64,000 nucleotides of DNA from an uncultured marine group I thaumarchaeote (GTDB lineage Archaea > Thermoproteota > Nitrososphaeria > Nitrososphaerales > Nitrosopumilaceae), in NCBI GenBank assembly GCA_902590655.1, contig CACIXQ010000002.1, positions 1-64,000 on the forward strand, given 5' to 3'. Both the position numbers and the translations under genes were made by a program. Of this stretch, positions 33,616-42,126 are shown piece by piece. The notes beneath the pieces were generated by a model. The model did no database searches. It was given only the letters and a program-made list of their open reading frames with translations, and was not told the origin of the DNA. Positions within the stretch are counted from its first letter, which is position 1. Every line of letters starts with the position of its first letter.

Positions 33616-34512
33616 ATGAGTAAATCTGATATTCTACGTAATGGTCTTGAATCTAAATCCATTCTAAAAGTTGGAGGAGCGTTTGATGCTATGTCTGCAA
33701 AATTAGTGGAAAACAGTGGGTTTGATGCAATATGGGCCGGAAGTTTTGGGATTTCTGCAACGCATGCTTTACCAGATGCTAGTATACTTACCATGACAGA
33801 ATTTCTTAATGTATCTTCTAATATGGAAGACGCTTGTGATATACCAATTATCGCGGATTGTGACACAGGATTTGGTGGACCAAGTAACGTAAGTCATATG
33901 GTAAAAAAATATGAAAAGGCGGGGATTGCAGCTGTGTGCATAGAAGATAAAACATTTCCAAAACAAAATAGTTTTCTTGAAAATAGTAAACAGGAACTGC
34001 TTCCTGAAAAAGAATTTGTTGCAAAAATTATTGCAGCTAAAGAAGCTAAAGAAAATTCCAATTTCATGATAATTGGAAGAACTGAAGCGCTAATTTCGGG
34101 ACTAGGAATGAAGGAAGCTGTTAAACGAGCAAATGCATATGAAAAAGCTGGAGCTGATGCAATTTTAATACATTCCAAACAGAATACACCGGAAGAAATT
34201 TTTGAGTTTTCAGAATCATGGGGAGGTACTTTGCCATTAGTAGTTGTCCCAACTTCTTTTCCTACAGTAAAACTTGATGAATTAATTTCTCATAAGATAA
34301 AAATGGTAATCTATGCCAATCAAACATTGCGTGCAACTCATGCAATAATTTCAAAAGTTTTAGAGCAATTAAAAAATTCTGCTAGCATTGATGATCTATC
34401 TGTTGATATGACATCTATGAAGGAGATATTTCAATTACAGGAGACATATAACATAAAAAAACAAGAAGAAAAAATTGAAAAAGATTTGAAAAAAATGGGT
34501 TATATCAATTGA
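33616..34512 (+). CDS. pepM: Phosphoenolpyruvate mutase (phosphonate C-P bond formation)
   Basis: This enzyme isomerises PEP to phosphonopyruvate, the first step of almost all phosphonate pathways. The 298 residues form a TIM barrel with DCDTGFGGPSNV (Mg ligands) and the mutase signature EDKTFPKQNSF (residues 110-120), which has the EDK-x5-NS pattern that separates PEP mutases from lyases. The ATG at 33616 is preferred; the TTG at 33604 is upstream in frame. Phosphonopyruvate decarboxylase follows with a 4-base overlap, which pulls this energetically unfavourable step forward. Confidence 0.95.
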   Translation: MSKSDILRNGLESKSILKVGGAFDAMSAKLVENSGFDAIWAGSFGISATHALPDASILTMTEFLNVSSNMEDACDIPIIADCDTGFGGPSNVSHMVKKYEKAGIAAVCIEDKTFPKQNSFLENSKQELLPEKEFVAKIIAAKEAKENSNFMIIGRTEALISGLGMKEAVKRANAYEKAGADAILIHSKQNTPEEIFEFSESWGGTLPLVVVPTSFPTVKLDELISHKIKMVIYANQTLRATHAIISKVLEQLKNSASIDDLSVDMTSMKEIFQLQETYNIKKQEEKIEKDLKKMGYIN

Positions 34513-34997
34513 AAGAAACTATTCAAAAGAAGGTTTTTAATTATTTGTTAAAAAATGGTATAAAAAATTTTGTTGGAGTTCCTGACTCTACAATGAAATA
34601 CTTTATCGATGAGGGACTTAAAAAAAATAAAATTTTCATTACTACTAGAGAAGAGGAAGCAATTGGAATCGCTGTTGGCATGACACTTTCTCAAAGTAAT
34701 TCATTAGTTTTCATGCAAAATGCAGGTTTTGCTAATTCCTTAAGCACAATAACATCTTTAGTTCAATTATATGAAATACCAATGATTTTTCTGTTAGGAT
34801 GGCGTGGGTTTCTACAGAACGATGCTATTGAGCATACTAAAATCGGCAAGATCCAGCCTAAATTACTTCAAGCACTTTCTTTACAATCTAAAATTCTAAA
34901 TGAAAAAAACTGGAAAGCATCTTGTGATTGGGCTATAAAATCAATCAAAGAAAAAAAATTATGTGTACTTATTTTGAAAAGGGATTTCCTTGATTAG
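34509..34997 (+). CDS. Phosphonopyruvate decarboxylase, alpha subunit (TPP PYR domain)
   Basis: This 162-residue protein is the N-terminal half of a thiamine-diphosphate decarboxylase. NFVGVPDSTMKYFIDEGL and TTREEEAIGIAVGM (with the cofactor-activating Glu) fit the PYR domain, and ALSLQSKIL ends it. Phosphonopyruvate decarboxylase removes CO2 to give phosphonoacetaldehyde. The TTG start overlaps pepM; the end overlaps the beta subunit by eight bases. The TPP-binding half is a separate gene, as in other thaumarchaeal phosphonate clusters. Confidence 0.88.
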   Translation: MKETIQKKVFNYLLKNGIKNFVGVPDSTMKYFIDEGLKKNKIFITTREEEAIGIAVGMTLSQSNSLVFMQNAGFANSLSTITSLVQLYEIPMIFLLGWRGFLQNDAIEHTKIGKIQPKLLQALSLQSKILNEKNWKASCDWAIKSIKEKKLCVLILKRDFLD

Positions 34998-35544
34998 AAA
35001 AGAGGCAATTAGCCTTGCAGTTGAACAAATTGGTGAACAGCCTATAATTTCTGCAAATGGTTTTATCAGCAGAGATCTATGTGAAGTTTGCGATAAAAAC
35101 TCAAATTTTTACATGATTGGTTCAATGGGATTGGCTTCTTCAATAGGTCTTGGTTTAGCCCTAAAAAATCCCAAAAGGAGATTTTTTATTTTTGATGGAG
35201 ATGGAAACATTCTCATGAATTTAGGCTCATTAACAACAATTGGTAAATTGAAGCCAAAAAATTTTATTCACATAATTTTTGATAATTCCATACATGAATC
35301 AACTGGAAGTCAACCGACAAACTCTGATGTGATTGACATTAAAAAAATTGCGGCAGCATGTAATTATAGTCATGTGTATACAGTGAGTGACAAAAATAAT
35401 TTTTTAAAAACTATTCATAAAATTAAAAAATTAAAGGGACCTATATTGATATTAGTAAAAATTCAACAAAACAAGCAAATAAAAAGTGAAAGAATTAAAA
35501 TTTCACCGATAAAGATCAAAGAGAGATTTATGAAAAGTATTTGA
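34990..35544 (+). CDS. Phosphonopyruvate decarboxylase, beta subunit (TPP PP domain)
   Basis: This 184-residue protein carries the diphosphate-Mg motif FDGDGNILMNLGSL and then IIFDNSIHESTGSQPTN, where ESTGSQPT is typical of phosphonopyruvate decarboxylase and sulfopyruvate relatives. The opening QPIISANGFISRDLCEV matches. Together with the alpha subunit it forms the full enzyme. The start is TTG, overlapping alpha. The context (pepM directly upstream) favours phosphonopyruvate over sulfopyruvate. Confidence 0.9.
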   Translation: MIRKEAISLAVEQIGEQPIISANGFISRDLCEVCDKNSNFYMIGSMGLASSIGLGLALKNPKRRFFIFDGDGNILMNLGSLTTIGKLKPKNFIHIIFDNSIHESTGSQPTNSDVIDIKKIAAACNYSHVYTVSDKNNFLKTIHKIKKLKGPILILVKIQQNKQIKSERIKISPIKIKERFMKSI

Positions 35545-35548
35545 ATTT

Positions 35549-36304
35549 ATGAAAATAATTATCATCGCAGCTGGCTCATCAACAAGGCTAAGTAAGGAAA
35601 TATTAGACATTCCTAAGGGTTTATCGAAAATTAATGGTAAATCGATCATTGAAACTCAGTTAGATTTATTTAAAAAAAATCAGTTATCTGATGTTACAAT
35701 AATTGTGGGTCCAAATAAAGAAAAATTCAAATTTAAAAATGTTGATTATATCACAGATCCTGATTTTGAAAGTCATGACGTTTTAGGCTCATTGATGGCT
35801 TGTAAGTCAATCATTGATGATGAAGTTTTGACTTCATATTCTGATATTATTTTTGATGGAGATATTTTAAACTCAATGTTAGATTTTAAAGGTGATATAG
35901 GAATTGCAGTAGATTTGGATTGGGAGAAAAACTATGCAAACCGTATTCAGCATCCTAAGAGTGAAGCGGATAATGTTTTATTGGAAAATAATAAAATTCT
36001 AAAAATTAAAAAAAATATCAAAGAATCTAAATCAACACAAAAACTAGGAGAGTTTATTGGTTTGATGAAATTATCTAAAAATGGTGCAAAAATTTTTGTT
36101 GAGAAATATGAGCATTTACTAAAATCTCATAAGGGAAAGTTTCAAAATGCACCATCGTTAAAAAAAGCATATTTAACTGATATGATTCAAGAATTGATTG
36201 ATTCAGAATTTTTGGTAGAACCCATAATAATAGATGGAAAATGGTATGAAATTGATACGCCGGAAGATCTCCAAGCAGTAAGAAAAAATCTAAAAAAAAT
36301 TTAA
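35549..36304 (+). CDS. Nucleotidyltransferase (MobA/LicC/PntC-like), candidate phosphonate cytidylyltransferase
   Basis: This 251-residue NTP-transferase fold has KIIIIAAGSSTRLSKEILDIPKGLSKING (nucleotide loop and Lys), the metal-binding Asp in TSYSDIIFDGDIL, and near the C-terminus the block WYEIDTPEDLQAVRK. Such enzymes activate phosphocholine or aminoethylphosphonate by attaching CMP. Its place four bases after the decarboxylase suggests it activates a C2 phosphonate as CMP-hydroxyethylphosphonate. The substrate is inferred; sugar nucleotides are an alternative. Confidence 0.82.
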   Translation: MKIIIIAAGSSTRLSKEILDIPKGLSKINGKSIIETQLDLFKKNQLSDVTIIVGPNKEKFKFKNVDYITDPDFESHDVLGSLMACKSIIDDEVLTSYSDIIFDGDILNSMLDFKGDIGIAVDLDWEKNYANRIQHPKSEADNVLLENNKILKIKKNIKESKSTQKLGEFIGLMKLSKNGAKIFVEKYEHLLKSHKGKFQNAPSLKKAYLTDMIQELIDSEFLVEPIIIDGKWYEIDTPEDLQAVRKNLKKI

Positions 36305-36316
36305 TTTGATTTATAT

Positions 36317-37435
36317 CTAATTATTTACACTTGTTTCCTGTATTTCTAAAAATTTCTTCCAAAGTACATCCTGTATTTCCAAATTTGTATCAATAAGATT
36401 TGTATTTTCTTCTGGATCTTTCTCTAAATCATACAATTCTTTAGAATTATTATATTCATTAATAATTAATTTCCACTTTGATGTTCTAACTGACTTTGTA
36501 TTAGGTATTTTAGGTGGTTCTTTTTTATCTAAAGGATTTCCTGTTTCAGAATATGCAATTTTTTCTGGAATTTTTTGTCCTTTAATCAATGGCAATAATG
36601 ATTCACCATCTAATTTTGAATAGTTTTTATCTAATGGCATCTGCAACAACTCGAGAATTGTTGGCATAAAGTCGATTGTCCTAACCTGTTGACTGATTTC
36701 TAGTGGATTAAAACCAGGAATTAAGAAATAACCAAATGTTTTAAGTGTGTAATCATAACAAAATGAACCATAAGCGCGTTCACCTATTTTTTCACCAATG
36801 CTGATTCCATGATCGGACATAATTAAGATTATAGAATTTTTTTCCAATTCCAACGAATTAATTTTTTCGAGTATTTTATCTAAATAATATTCACTTTTTT
36901 TAAACAGTTCGTCATATCTGTTTTTGTTTAATTCTTTATTTTGAAAATATTCTTCACTGAAATTATCATATACTTTTAGAACTTCATTACTAATTCCAGT
37001 ATGAATATTACTGAATTGTAGATACAGAAAAAAATTCTTATTTTTATGTATTTTTTCAATTAATTCTAAATGTCGTAATGTTAGATCGTCCTTATTTTCG
37101 TCATGTATTTGAAATTCATCAAATCCTTGTTTTGGGATTACTATTTCACTTACAATATCAGCAGAAGTAAAATAACCTTGTTCATGAAGATATTCAGTAA
37201 TTGTTTTAAATTGATTTTTTCTGAATTTGTAAGTTGACCAATAACTATCAGTACCAGTACGTATACCATAACAACCGCTAAACACTGCGTGCATCGCAGC
37301 GATAGTATGTGGGCCATAAGTTATGGGCTGTGAGAAACAAACAGATTTTTTTTTTAATTTATTATAAAAATCAGATTTGATTGATCTATCCAATCTTCCC
37401 CCATCAATCATAATAATAATTACATTATATCCCAA
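36317..37435 (-). CDS. Sulfatase-fold (alkaline phosphatase superfamily) protein, Thr nucleophile
   Basis: This 372-residue protein has the sulfatase fold: NVIIIMIDGGRLD (metal Asp), LIMSDHGISIGEK (second metal Asp-His), and a C-terminal LYDLEKDPEENTNL, standard for sulfatases. Where formylglycine sulfatases have C-x-P-x-R, it reads HTIAAMHAVFSGCYG, placing Thr at the nucleophile. No membrane helix or signal peptide is evident. TTG start, with a GGTGATG ribosome-binding-like run about eight bases before it. It is the third of three in a row on the minus strand beside the phosphonate genes. Confidence 0.85.
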   Translation of the reverse strand: MGYNVIIIMIDGGRLDRSIKSDFYNKLKKKSVCFSQPITYGPHTIAAMHAVFSGCYGIRTGTDSYWSTYKFRKNQFKTITEYLHEQGYFTSADIVSEIVIPKQGFDEFQIHDENKDDLTLRHLELIEKIHKNKNFFLYLQFSNIHTGISNEVLKVYDNFSEEYFQNKELNKNRYDELFKKSEYYLDKILEKINSLELEKNSIILIMSDHGISIGEKIGERAYGSFCYDYTLKTFGYFLIPGFNPLEISQQVRTIDFMPTILELLQMPLDKNYSKLDGESLLPLIKGQKIPEKIAYSETGNPLDKKEPPKIPNTKSVRTSKWKLIINEYNNSKELYDLEKDPEENTNLIDTNLEIQDVLWKKFLEIQETSVNN

Positions 37436-37450
37436 TTTGCCATCACCAAA

Positions 37451-38794
37451 TCAAATGTAACCAAGTTTTTTTAATTCATTCTTAGTTTTAGTATACTCTT
37501 GCTCAGATAATTCATCATCATTTTCATCATTTTCATCATTTTCTGAAGTACTAGTTATTCCAGATAGAGATTGTTCCATTTCAGAAATTATAGATGGATG
37601 TTGACTAGCTAAATTTGTAGTTTCTGAGGGATCTGATTCTAAATCAAATAAAATCACATTTTCCTTAGGATTTTTTCGTGAGCGGCAGTATTTGTATTTT
37701 GAAGTTCTGATTCCAATGGTATCTCCTTCTAAATCATCTAATTTTGGAACGCTTTCAATATAGATAGGTAAATCGTCCATAGATTCACCATTAATAAGCG
37801 GCATCAAACTTCTACCATCAGTTTTTCCATTATGTAATTTGCCAATTATCGACTCGAGTGTTGGTATTATGTCAATATGTCTTACTTGCTGTGTAATTAC
37901 TGAATGTTTGTTAATTCCATATCCTGAAAAAATTAAAGGTATCCGTAATACTTCATCAAATAAAATACCATGTCCACGTTCTGTCAAAGTTCGTAGTTCT
38001 TCAGTAGATAATGATTTTTCATGCTTCGCCACTCTATGATTTTTTATTCTATTACGAAGACTTTCAAAAATCTTAATTCCAGCAGGTGTTAAAAAGTCTG
38101 GGGCAATTTTTTGGCCATTTTTAAAAAATTTTTGTAAAGTCGGCACATATTCAGGGTGCATATCTAGTTCATGGACAAATTCTCCATGATCAGCAGTTAA
38201 AATTACTAAAGTTTTTGAGAGATCAATTTTTTTCAGAAATTTTCCTAACCAGTCATCAATCAAAGATATTCTTCGGTCATATTCCGTTTTACCGTATTTT
38301 GGAATGTTGAATTCTTCTGGAAGAGGTTTGAGTGTATGCAAATCCATAATATGAGTATAATATATCCAAGGAGATTGCATATTTCCATCATCTAATCTAG
38401 AAAGAATTAACTCACCTATTCCTTCCCAAAGTCCTAGATAGGAAACATTGGAGGTTAGATCTTTATCGTCAAAATCTTCTGAGATAGTTTTAAAGAATGG
38501 GTTAGCAGGAGTCGCCAAATATTCTGAATATCCATGACTCTTAATATTTTTAAAAAATTCTAATGCTTTGTTATGATTTTTTGACCAGGTTATGTTGTTT
38601 TTGAAAGGGTATTTTGCTGTAAAGATACAACCCAATGAACCAAATGTTCCATCAATTGAACTAATAGCCTGTTTGAAATAGACTCCATTCTTTATTAGAA
38701 AATCGATATTGGGTGTTCTTGAAGTTTTTTTTTCACCATTACAATAATCTGCTCTCAAAGAGTCTATAACGATAAAGAGAATATTTGGTTTCAT
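37451..38794 (-). CDS. Sulfatase-fold protein, Thr nucleophile, paralog with acidic tail
   Basis: This protein is 447 residues from the ATG at 38794; a TTG at 38824 overlaps the upstream gene. Opening MKPNILFIVIDSLRADYCNG resembles the neighbour exactly. The nucleophile region reads GTFGSLGCIFTAKYP, with Thr at the usual Cys, and VILTADHGEFVHELD gives the metal Asp-His. LFDLESDPSETTNLAS and MPLINGESM complete it. The last 45 residues are acidic, with three copies of a 9-base repeat coding Asn-Asp-Glu. A tandem duplicate of the neighbour at 38821-40197. Confidence 0.85.
   Translation of the reverse strand: MKPNILFIVIDSLRADYCNGEKKTSRTPNIDFLIKNGVYFKQAISSIDGTFGSLGCIFTAKYPFKNNITWSKNHNKALEFFKNIKSHGYSEYLATPANPFFKTISEDFDDKDLTSNVSYLGLWEGIGELILSRLDDGNMQSPWIYYTHIMDLHTLKPLPEEFNIPKYGKTEYDRRISLIDDWLGKFLKKIDLSKTLVILTADHGEFVHELDMHPEYVPTLQKFFKNGQKIAPDFLTPAGIKIFESLRNRIKNHRVAKHEKSLSTEELRTLTERGHGILFDEVLRIPLIFSGYGINKHSVITQQVRHIDIIPTLESIIGKLHNGKTDGRSLMPLINGESMDDLPIYIESVPKLDDLEGDTIGIRTSKYKYCRSRKNPKENVILFDLESDPSETTNLASQHPSIISEMEQSLSGITSTSENDENDENDDELSEQEYTKTKNELKKLGYI
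37516..37542. repeat. Three perfect 9-bp tandem repeats inside a coding region
   Basis: The unit catcatttt occurs at 37516-37524, 37525-37533 and 37534-37542. It codes for three Asn-Asp-Glu triplets in the acidic C-terminus of the sulfatase-fold protein. Copy number can change by slippage without a frameshift, because the unit is nine bases. Confidence 0.9.
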
Positions 38795-38820
38795 TTGTAA
38801 ATCATAAGGGGGCGTTCTAT

Positions 38821-40197
38821 TCAAACGTGTCCTAAATGTGACACCTGCTCCTCAATTTTTTCATTTTCCTCTGGATCCTGATAGCTCTCTTGGTGAGGGG
38901 TTTTTCGTTTTTCAGTAATCATGTTCTCAAAATGTTCTACTAAATCAGGTCTCTGCTTTGCTAAATTAATTAATTCGTTGGGATCATTTTTTAAATCAAA
39001 TAATCCAACATGCTTGTTTGGATTTGATCTTGCCCTCCAAAATTTATACTCATCAGTTCTAACTCCAATTAAATTTCCTGGTCTTGTTGGAAGTCTAAAT
39101 TCCTGGTTTTCTATGAACGCAGGTTCTGAATCCATTTTCTGTCCTTGTATTAATGGAAAAATACTTCTACCTTCAACTTTTTCATAATCAAATGGTAAAT
39201 CAATCATCTCAGCCAAAGTAGGAATTATATCTATATGTCTTACTTGCTGTGAAATGATTTGATTTGTTTTTTCTATCCCGTAACCTGAAAATAGTAATGG
39301 GACACGTACAGTATCGTCAGGCAATTCCCAGAGATGTCTGTAACCACGAACATTTAATGACCTCATTTCTAAAGGTGAGAGTTTTCTTTTAAGAGAAAGA
39401 TTTCTTATAGGAACTGCTAGAAACCTGACAATAAGAAACAATTTGTATGCAATTCCATGCAAAAAATTTGGTAATTTCTTTTTAAGTTTTCTTCCAGGAT
39501 CAAATAATGATGGAATGTATGTCATTTCATAACCAACTTTTTTAGTTGGAAGAAAATCACCATGATCCCCTGTAAGAATAACAATAGTATTGTTTAGATC
39601 TACATGTTCTAGAAATTTTCCAAGCCAAACATCAATTGCAGACAACATTTTATCATAATCCGTATCGCCATATTGTTCAGAAAAAAATTCTTTAGGAATT
39701 CCATATTTAACACTTCTATGTAAATCCATTAAGAAAATAAAATTAAACCATGGTTCTTTCATCTTACCAGATTTTAGTCTATCAAGAATTAATGGTCCAG
39801 TAATTGCTTCTGTCTTCTGTAACGGTGAATCAGTGTAAAGAAAACCTGGTTTAGGAAAATTTTCTTTTTCATCAAAGTCTTTAAGTAAATTAATAAAAAA
39901 TGGTGTGCAAGGAGCGGTTCCATAAAGACTATACCCAAGCTGACGAAATTTATCAAATATTTTTGTGGATTTTGAATAGGACTTTACAGTTGTCAATCCA
40001 CTTTGAAATGGATACAATGATGTGAAGACACTACCCATACAAGTATAACTTCCATCGGCAACACTAATGTTGTTTTCAAAATATACTCCCTTCTGAATTA
40101 ACTTATCTATGTTGGGAGTGTATGATGATTTTTTCTTTCCAAAATATTTATCAGCCCTAGATGAATCAATTCCGATAAATAAAATGTTGGGTTTCAT
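38821..40197 (-). CDS. Sulfatase-fold protein, Ser nucleophile
   Basis: This 458-residue protein is the first of three tandem sulfatase-fold genes. MKPNILFIGIDSSRADKYFG is the metal-Asp opening, and VILTGDHGDFLPTK the second metal site. The nucleophile region is GSYTCMGSVFTSLYPFQSG, in which Ser takes the Cys position and there is no C-x-P-x-R formylglycine motif. FDLKNDPNELINLAK follows the sulfatase tail. Hydrophobic/basic stretches around residues 240-290 are not membrane helices. With phosphonate genes adjacent, phosphoryl or phosphonyl transfer is as likely as sulfate ester cleavage. Confidence 0.85.
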   Translation of the reverse strand: MKPNILFIGIDSSRADKYFGKKKSSYTPNIDKLIQKGVYFENNISVADGSYTCMGSVFTSLYPFQSGLTTVKSYSKSTKIFDKFRQLGYSLYGTAPCTPFFINLLKDFDEKENFPKPGFLYTDSPLQKTEAITGPLILDRLKSGKMKEPWFNFIFLMDLHRSVKYGIPKEFFSEQYGDTDYDKMLSAIDVWLGKFLEHVDLNNTIVILTGDHGDFLPTKKVGYEMTYIPSLFDPGRKLKKKLPNFLHGIAYKLFLIVRFLAVPIRNLSLKRKLSPLEMRSLNVRGYRHLWELPDDTVRVPLLFSGYGIEKTNQIISQQVRHIDIIPTLAEMIDLPFDYEKVEGRSIFPLIQGQKMDSEPAFIENQEFRLPTRPGNLIGVRTDEYKFWRARSNPNKHVGLFDLKNDPNELINLAKQRPDLVEHFENMITEKRKTPHQESYQDPEENEKIEEQVSHLGHV

Positions 40198-40420
40198 TAA
40201 TAAAAAAATTTAAAATTTGTATTTTAAGTTTATTATCTTTTTATTTTGTTCAAATCAAGTAATGTTTCAAAATATAATGGATAATTGGTACCATAAATCA
40301 CTAATTATTGATACTCAAGATTAATAACCTAAAATCTAATATAAAAATAAAATTTGAAAAGTGATATTTTGTTTCTATCAGTGAATTCCATAATGGAAAA
40401 ATCAATCTAGGTTTGATTCA

Positions 40421-41569
40421 ATGACAGAACCAAATAAAACTAATAGTTTCAAGAGTATATCTCAGATAGGAATTTCAGATATAGTCGGTGCCGGAGTTGT
40501 TGCGTTTTTTTGGTTCTATCTTGCTACACTCTTAGATGTTGAAATATACGGAGAACTACATTATTTCATAGCAATTGCTAGTATCGCATATATTATTTCA
40601 ATGATTGGTACTCGTGATGTTGTAACAGTTTATGTTTCCAAAAAAATTAAGATTACTTCTACACTTTTCCTGTTGTCTGTCAGTGCTGGTATAGTAACAA
40701 CAATTGTAATTTTTGGTATATTTTATAGAATAGATGCTGCATTACTTGTTTTAGCTTTCGTTATCAATGATCTAGCTATTGGGTACATACTTGGTCAAAA
40801 ACTGTTTAATTCATATGGAAAATATATTTTAACACAAAAGATTCTTACACTAGTTCTTGGTCTTGGTTTTTACTATATTTTTGGAGTTGAAGGAATAATT
40901 TTTGCACTAGCATTGTCTTATGTCCATTTCGTAATATTTGTTTTTAGAGGTTTTAGAGAATCAAAAACTGACTTTACACTTCTGTCCTCACGATCAAAGT
41001 TTATCATAACCAATTATTCTCTAAATTTATTTGGAGGCTTTAGAAGTAACTTAGATAAAATTATAATTGCTCCTATACTTGGACTTACGCTTTTAGGTAA
41101 TTATGCCCTAGCACTTCAAATTTGGGCAGTTCTAATATTATTATCTAGCACAATTTTCAAATACATTCTAACTCACGATGCTAGTGGTAATCCAAATAAA
41201 AAATTAAAACTATTCACTTTTTTTAGTTCAATAGCAATTGCAATTTTTGGAATCACTATATTACCATTAATAATTCCCGAATTATTTCCTAAATATACAG
41301 GAACGGTAGACGCAATTCAAATCATGAGTATTTGCGTAATTCCTGCTACCGTTGGACAGATTTACTATTCAAAATTACTTGGAACAGAAAAAAGCAGAAC
41401 AATACTAATTGGTCGAATAATTAGCATATCGTCATTCATATCTGGCATTTTATTATTAGGTTTAACTTACGGAATCATTGGTGTAGCAATAGCGTTTGTC
41501 TTATCTTCTACATTGCAAGCAGTCTTTTTTGTAATAGACGATTTACTCAAAAGAAATAAAATTAGTTAA
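40421..41569 (+). CDS. Polysaccharide flippase (Wzx/MATE-like)
   Basis: This 382-residue protein has about ten to twelve hydrophobic helices spread along its length and belongs to the polysaccharide-transporter group of the MOP superfamily, which moves lipid-linked oligosaccharides across the membrane. YGELHYFIAIASIAYI resembles the usual Wzx region near helix 2. SFKSISQIGISDIVG is the cytoplasmic start. Its place in the glycan cluster supports the call. The 220 bases upstream (40198-40420) are A/T-rich with no gene. Confidence 0.82.
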   Translation: MTEPNKTNSFKSISQIGISDIVGAGVVAFFWFYLATLLDVEIYGELHYFIAIASIAYIISMIGTRDVVTVYVSKKIKITSTLFLLSVSAGIVTTIVIFGIFYRIDAALLVLAFVINDLAIGYILGQKLFNSYGKYILTQKILTLVLGLGFYYIFGVEGIIFALALSYVHFVIFVFRGFRESKTDFTLLSSRSKFIITNYSLNLFGGFRSNLDKIIIAPILGLTLLGNYALALQIWAVLILLSSTIFKYILTHDASGNPNKKLKLFTFFSSIAIAIFGITILPLIIPELFPKYTGTVDAIQIMSICVIPATVGQIYYSKLLGTEKSRTILIGRIISISSFISGILLLGLTYGIIGVAIAFVLSSTLQAVFFVIDDLLKRNKIS

Positions 41570-41585
41570 TATTATTCAAACTTTG

Positions 41586-42062
41586 ATGGAAAAAATGAGA
41601 AAACCCAGAAATGTGAAAATTTTACTCACAGATGTTGACTGTGTGCTTACCGATGGTGGAATGTACTATAATTCACAAGGAGATTTTATGAAAAAATTTC
41701 ATACAAGAGATGGAATGGGTGTAACATTACTTAGAAAAAAAGGAATTCCTACAATCATCGTAACAAAAGAAAGGACTGTTATGGTTAGAAAATGGGCAAA
41801 AAAAATGAAAGTTGCAGAAATTTTTGATGGGATTCAAAACAAAGAGAAAATTGTGGATGTAATATGTAAAAAATACAAAGTGTCTGTAGATCAAGTCGGT
41901 TACATAGGTGATGATGTAAATGATATTGAATTGTTAAAAAAAGTAGGTTTTTCGGCTACGCCTAAAGATGGTATTAAGAAAGTCAGAAAAATTGTTGATT
42001 ATGTCTGTACAAAAAATGGTGGGGAGGGCGCATTCAGGGAAATTGCAGATTTATTAGTATGA
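41586..42062 (+). CDS. KdsC-like HAD phosphatase
   Basis: This 158-residue HAD-family phosphatase has LLTDVDCVLTDGGMYYN (nucleophile Asp, second Asp), IIVTKERT, and GYIGDDVNDIELLKKV (metal Asp pair), the pattern of Kdo-8-phosphate phosphatase. Beside NeuB-like and NeuA-like genes, it probably dephosphorylates a 9-phospho nonulosonate or related sugar acid. The start is ATG at 41586; a TTG lies one codon earlier. 13 bases after the flippase. Confidence 0.9.
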   Translation: MEKMRKPRNVKILLTDVDCVLTDGGMYYNSQGDFMKKFHTRDGMGVTLLRKKGIPTIIVTKERTVMVRKWAKKMKVAEIFDGIQNKEKIVDVICKKYKVSVDQVGYIGDDVNDIELLKKVGFSATPKDGIKKVRKIVDYVCTKNGGEGAFREIADLLV

Positions 42063-42093
42063 TCAGAGTTTAACACTAAGAAATCATACTGAA

Positions 42094-42105
42094 TACATAT
42101 TTATT
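42094..42105 (+). promoter_or_regulatory. TATA-like element for the NeuB gene
   Basis: The sequence tacatatttatt is centred about 27 bases before the ATG at 42127 and fits a leaderless start. The T-run between it and the ATG is part of the initiation region. Confidence 0.4.
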
Positions 42106-42126
42106 AAAAAAATTATTTTTTTTGTT

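Noticed and set aside
33474-33866. Minus-strand frame over the PEP mutase start
   Set aside because: It overlaps the divergent promoter and PEP mutase, without motifs.
36317-40197. Classical formylglycine sulfatases
   Set aside because: The fold and tail match, but none of the three has C-x-P-x-R (or S-x-P-x-R); the nucleophile is Ser or Thr.
42108-42126. T-run before the NeuB gene as a terminator
   Set aside because: It lies between a TATA-like element and the start codon, so it is more likely the initiation region of NeuB.
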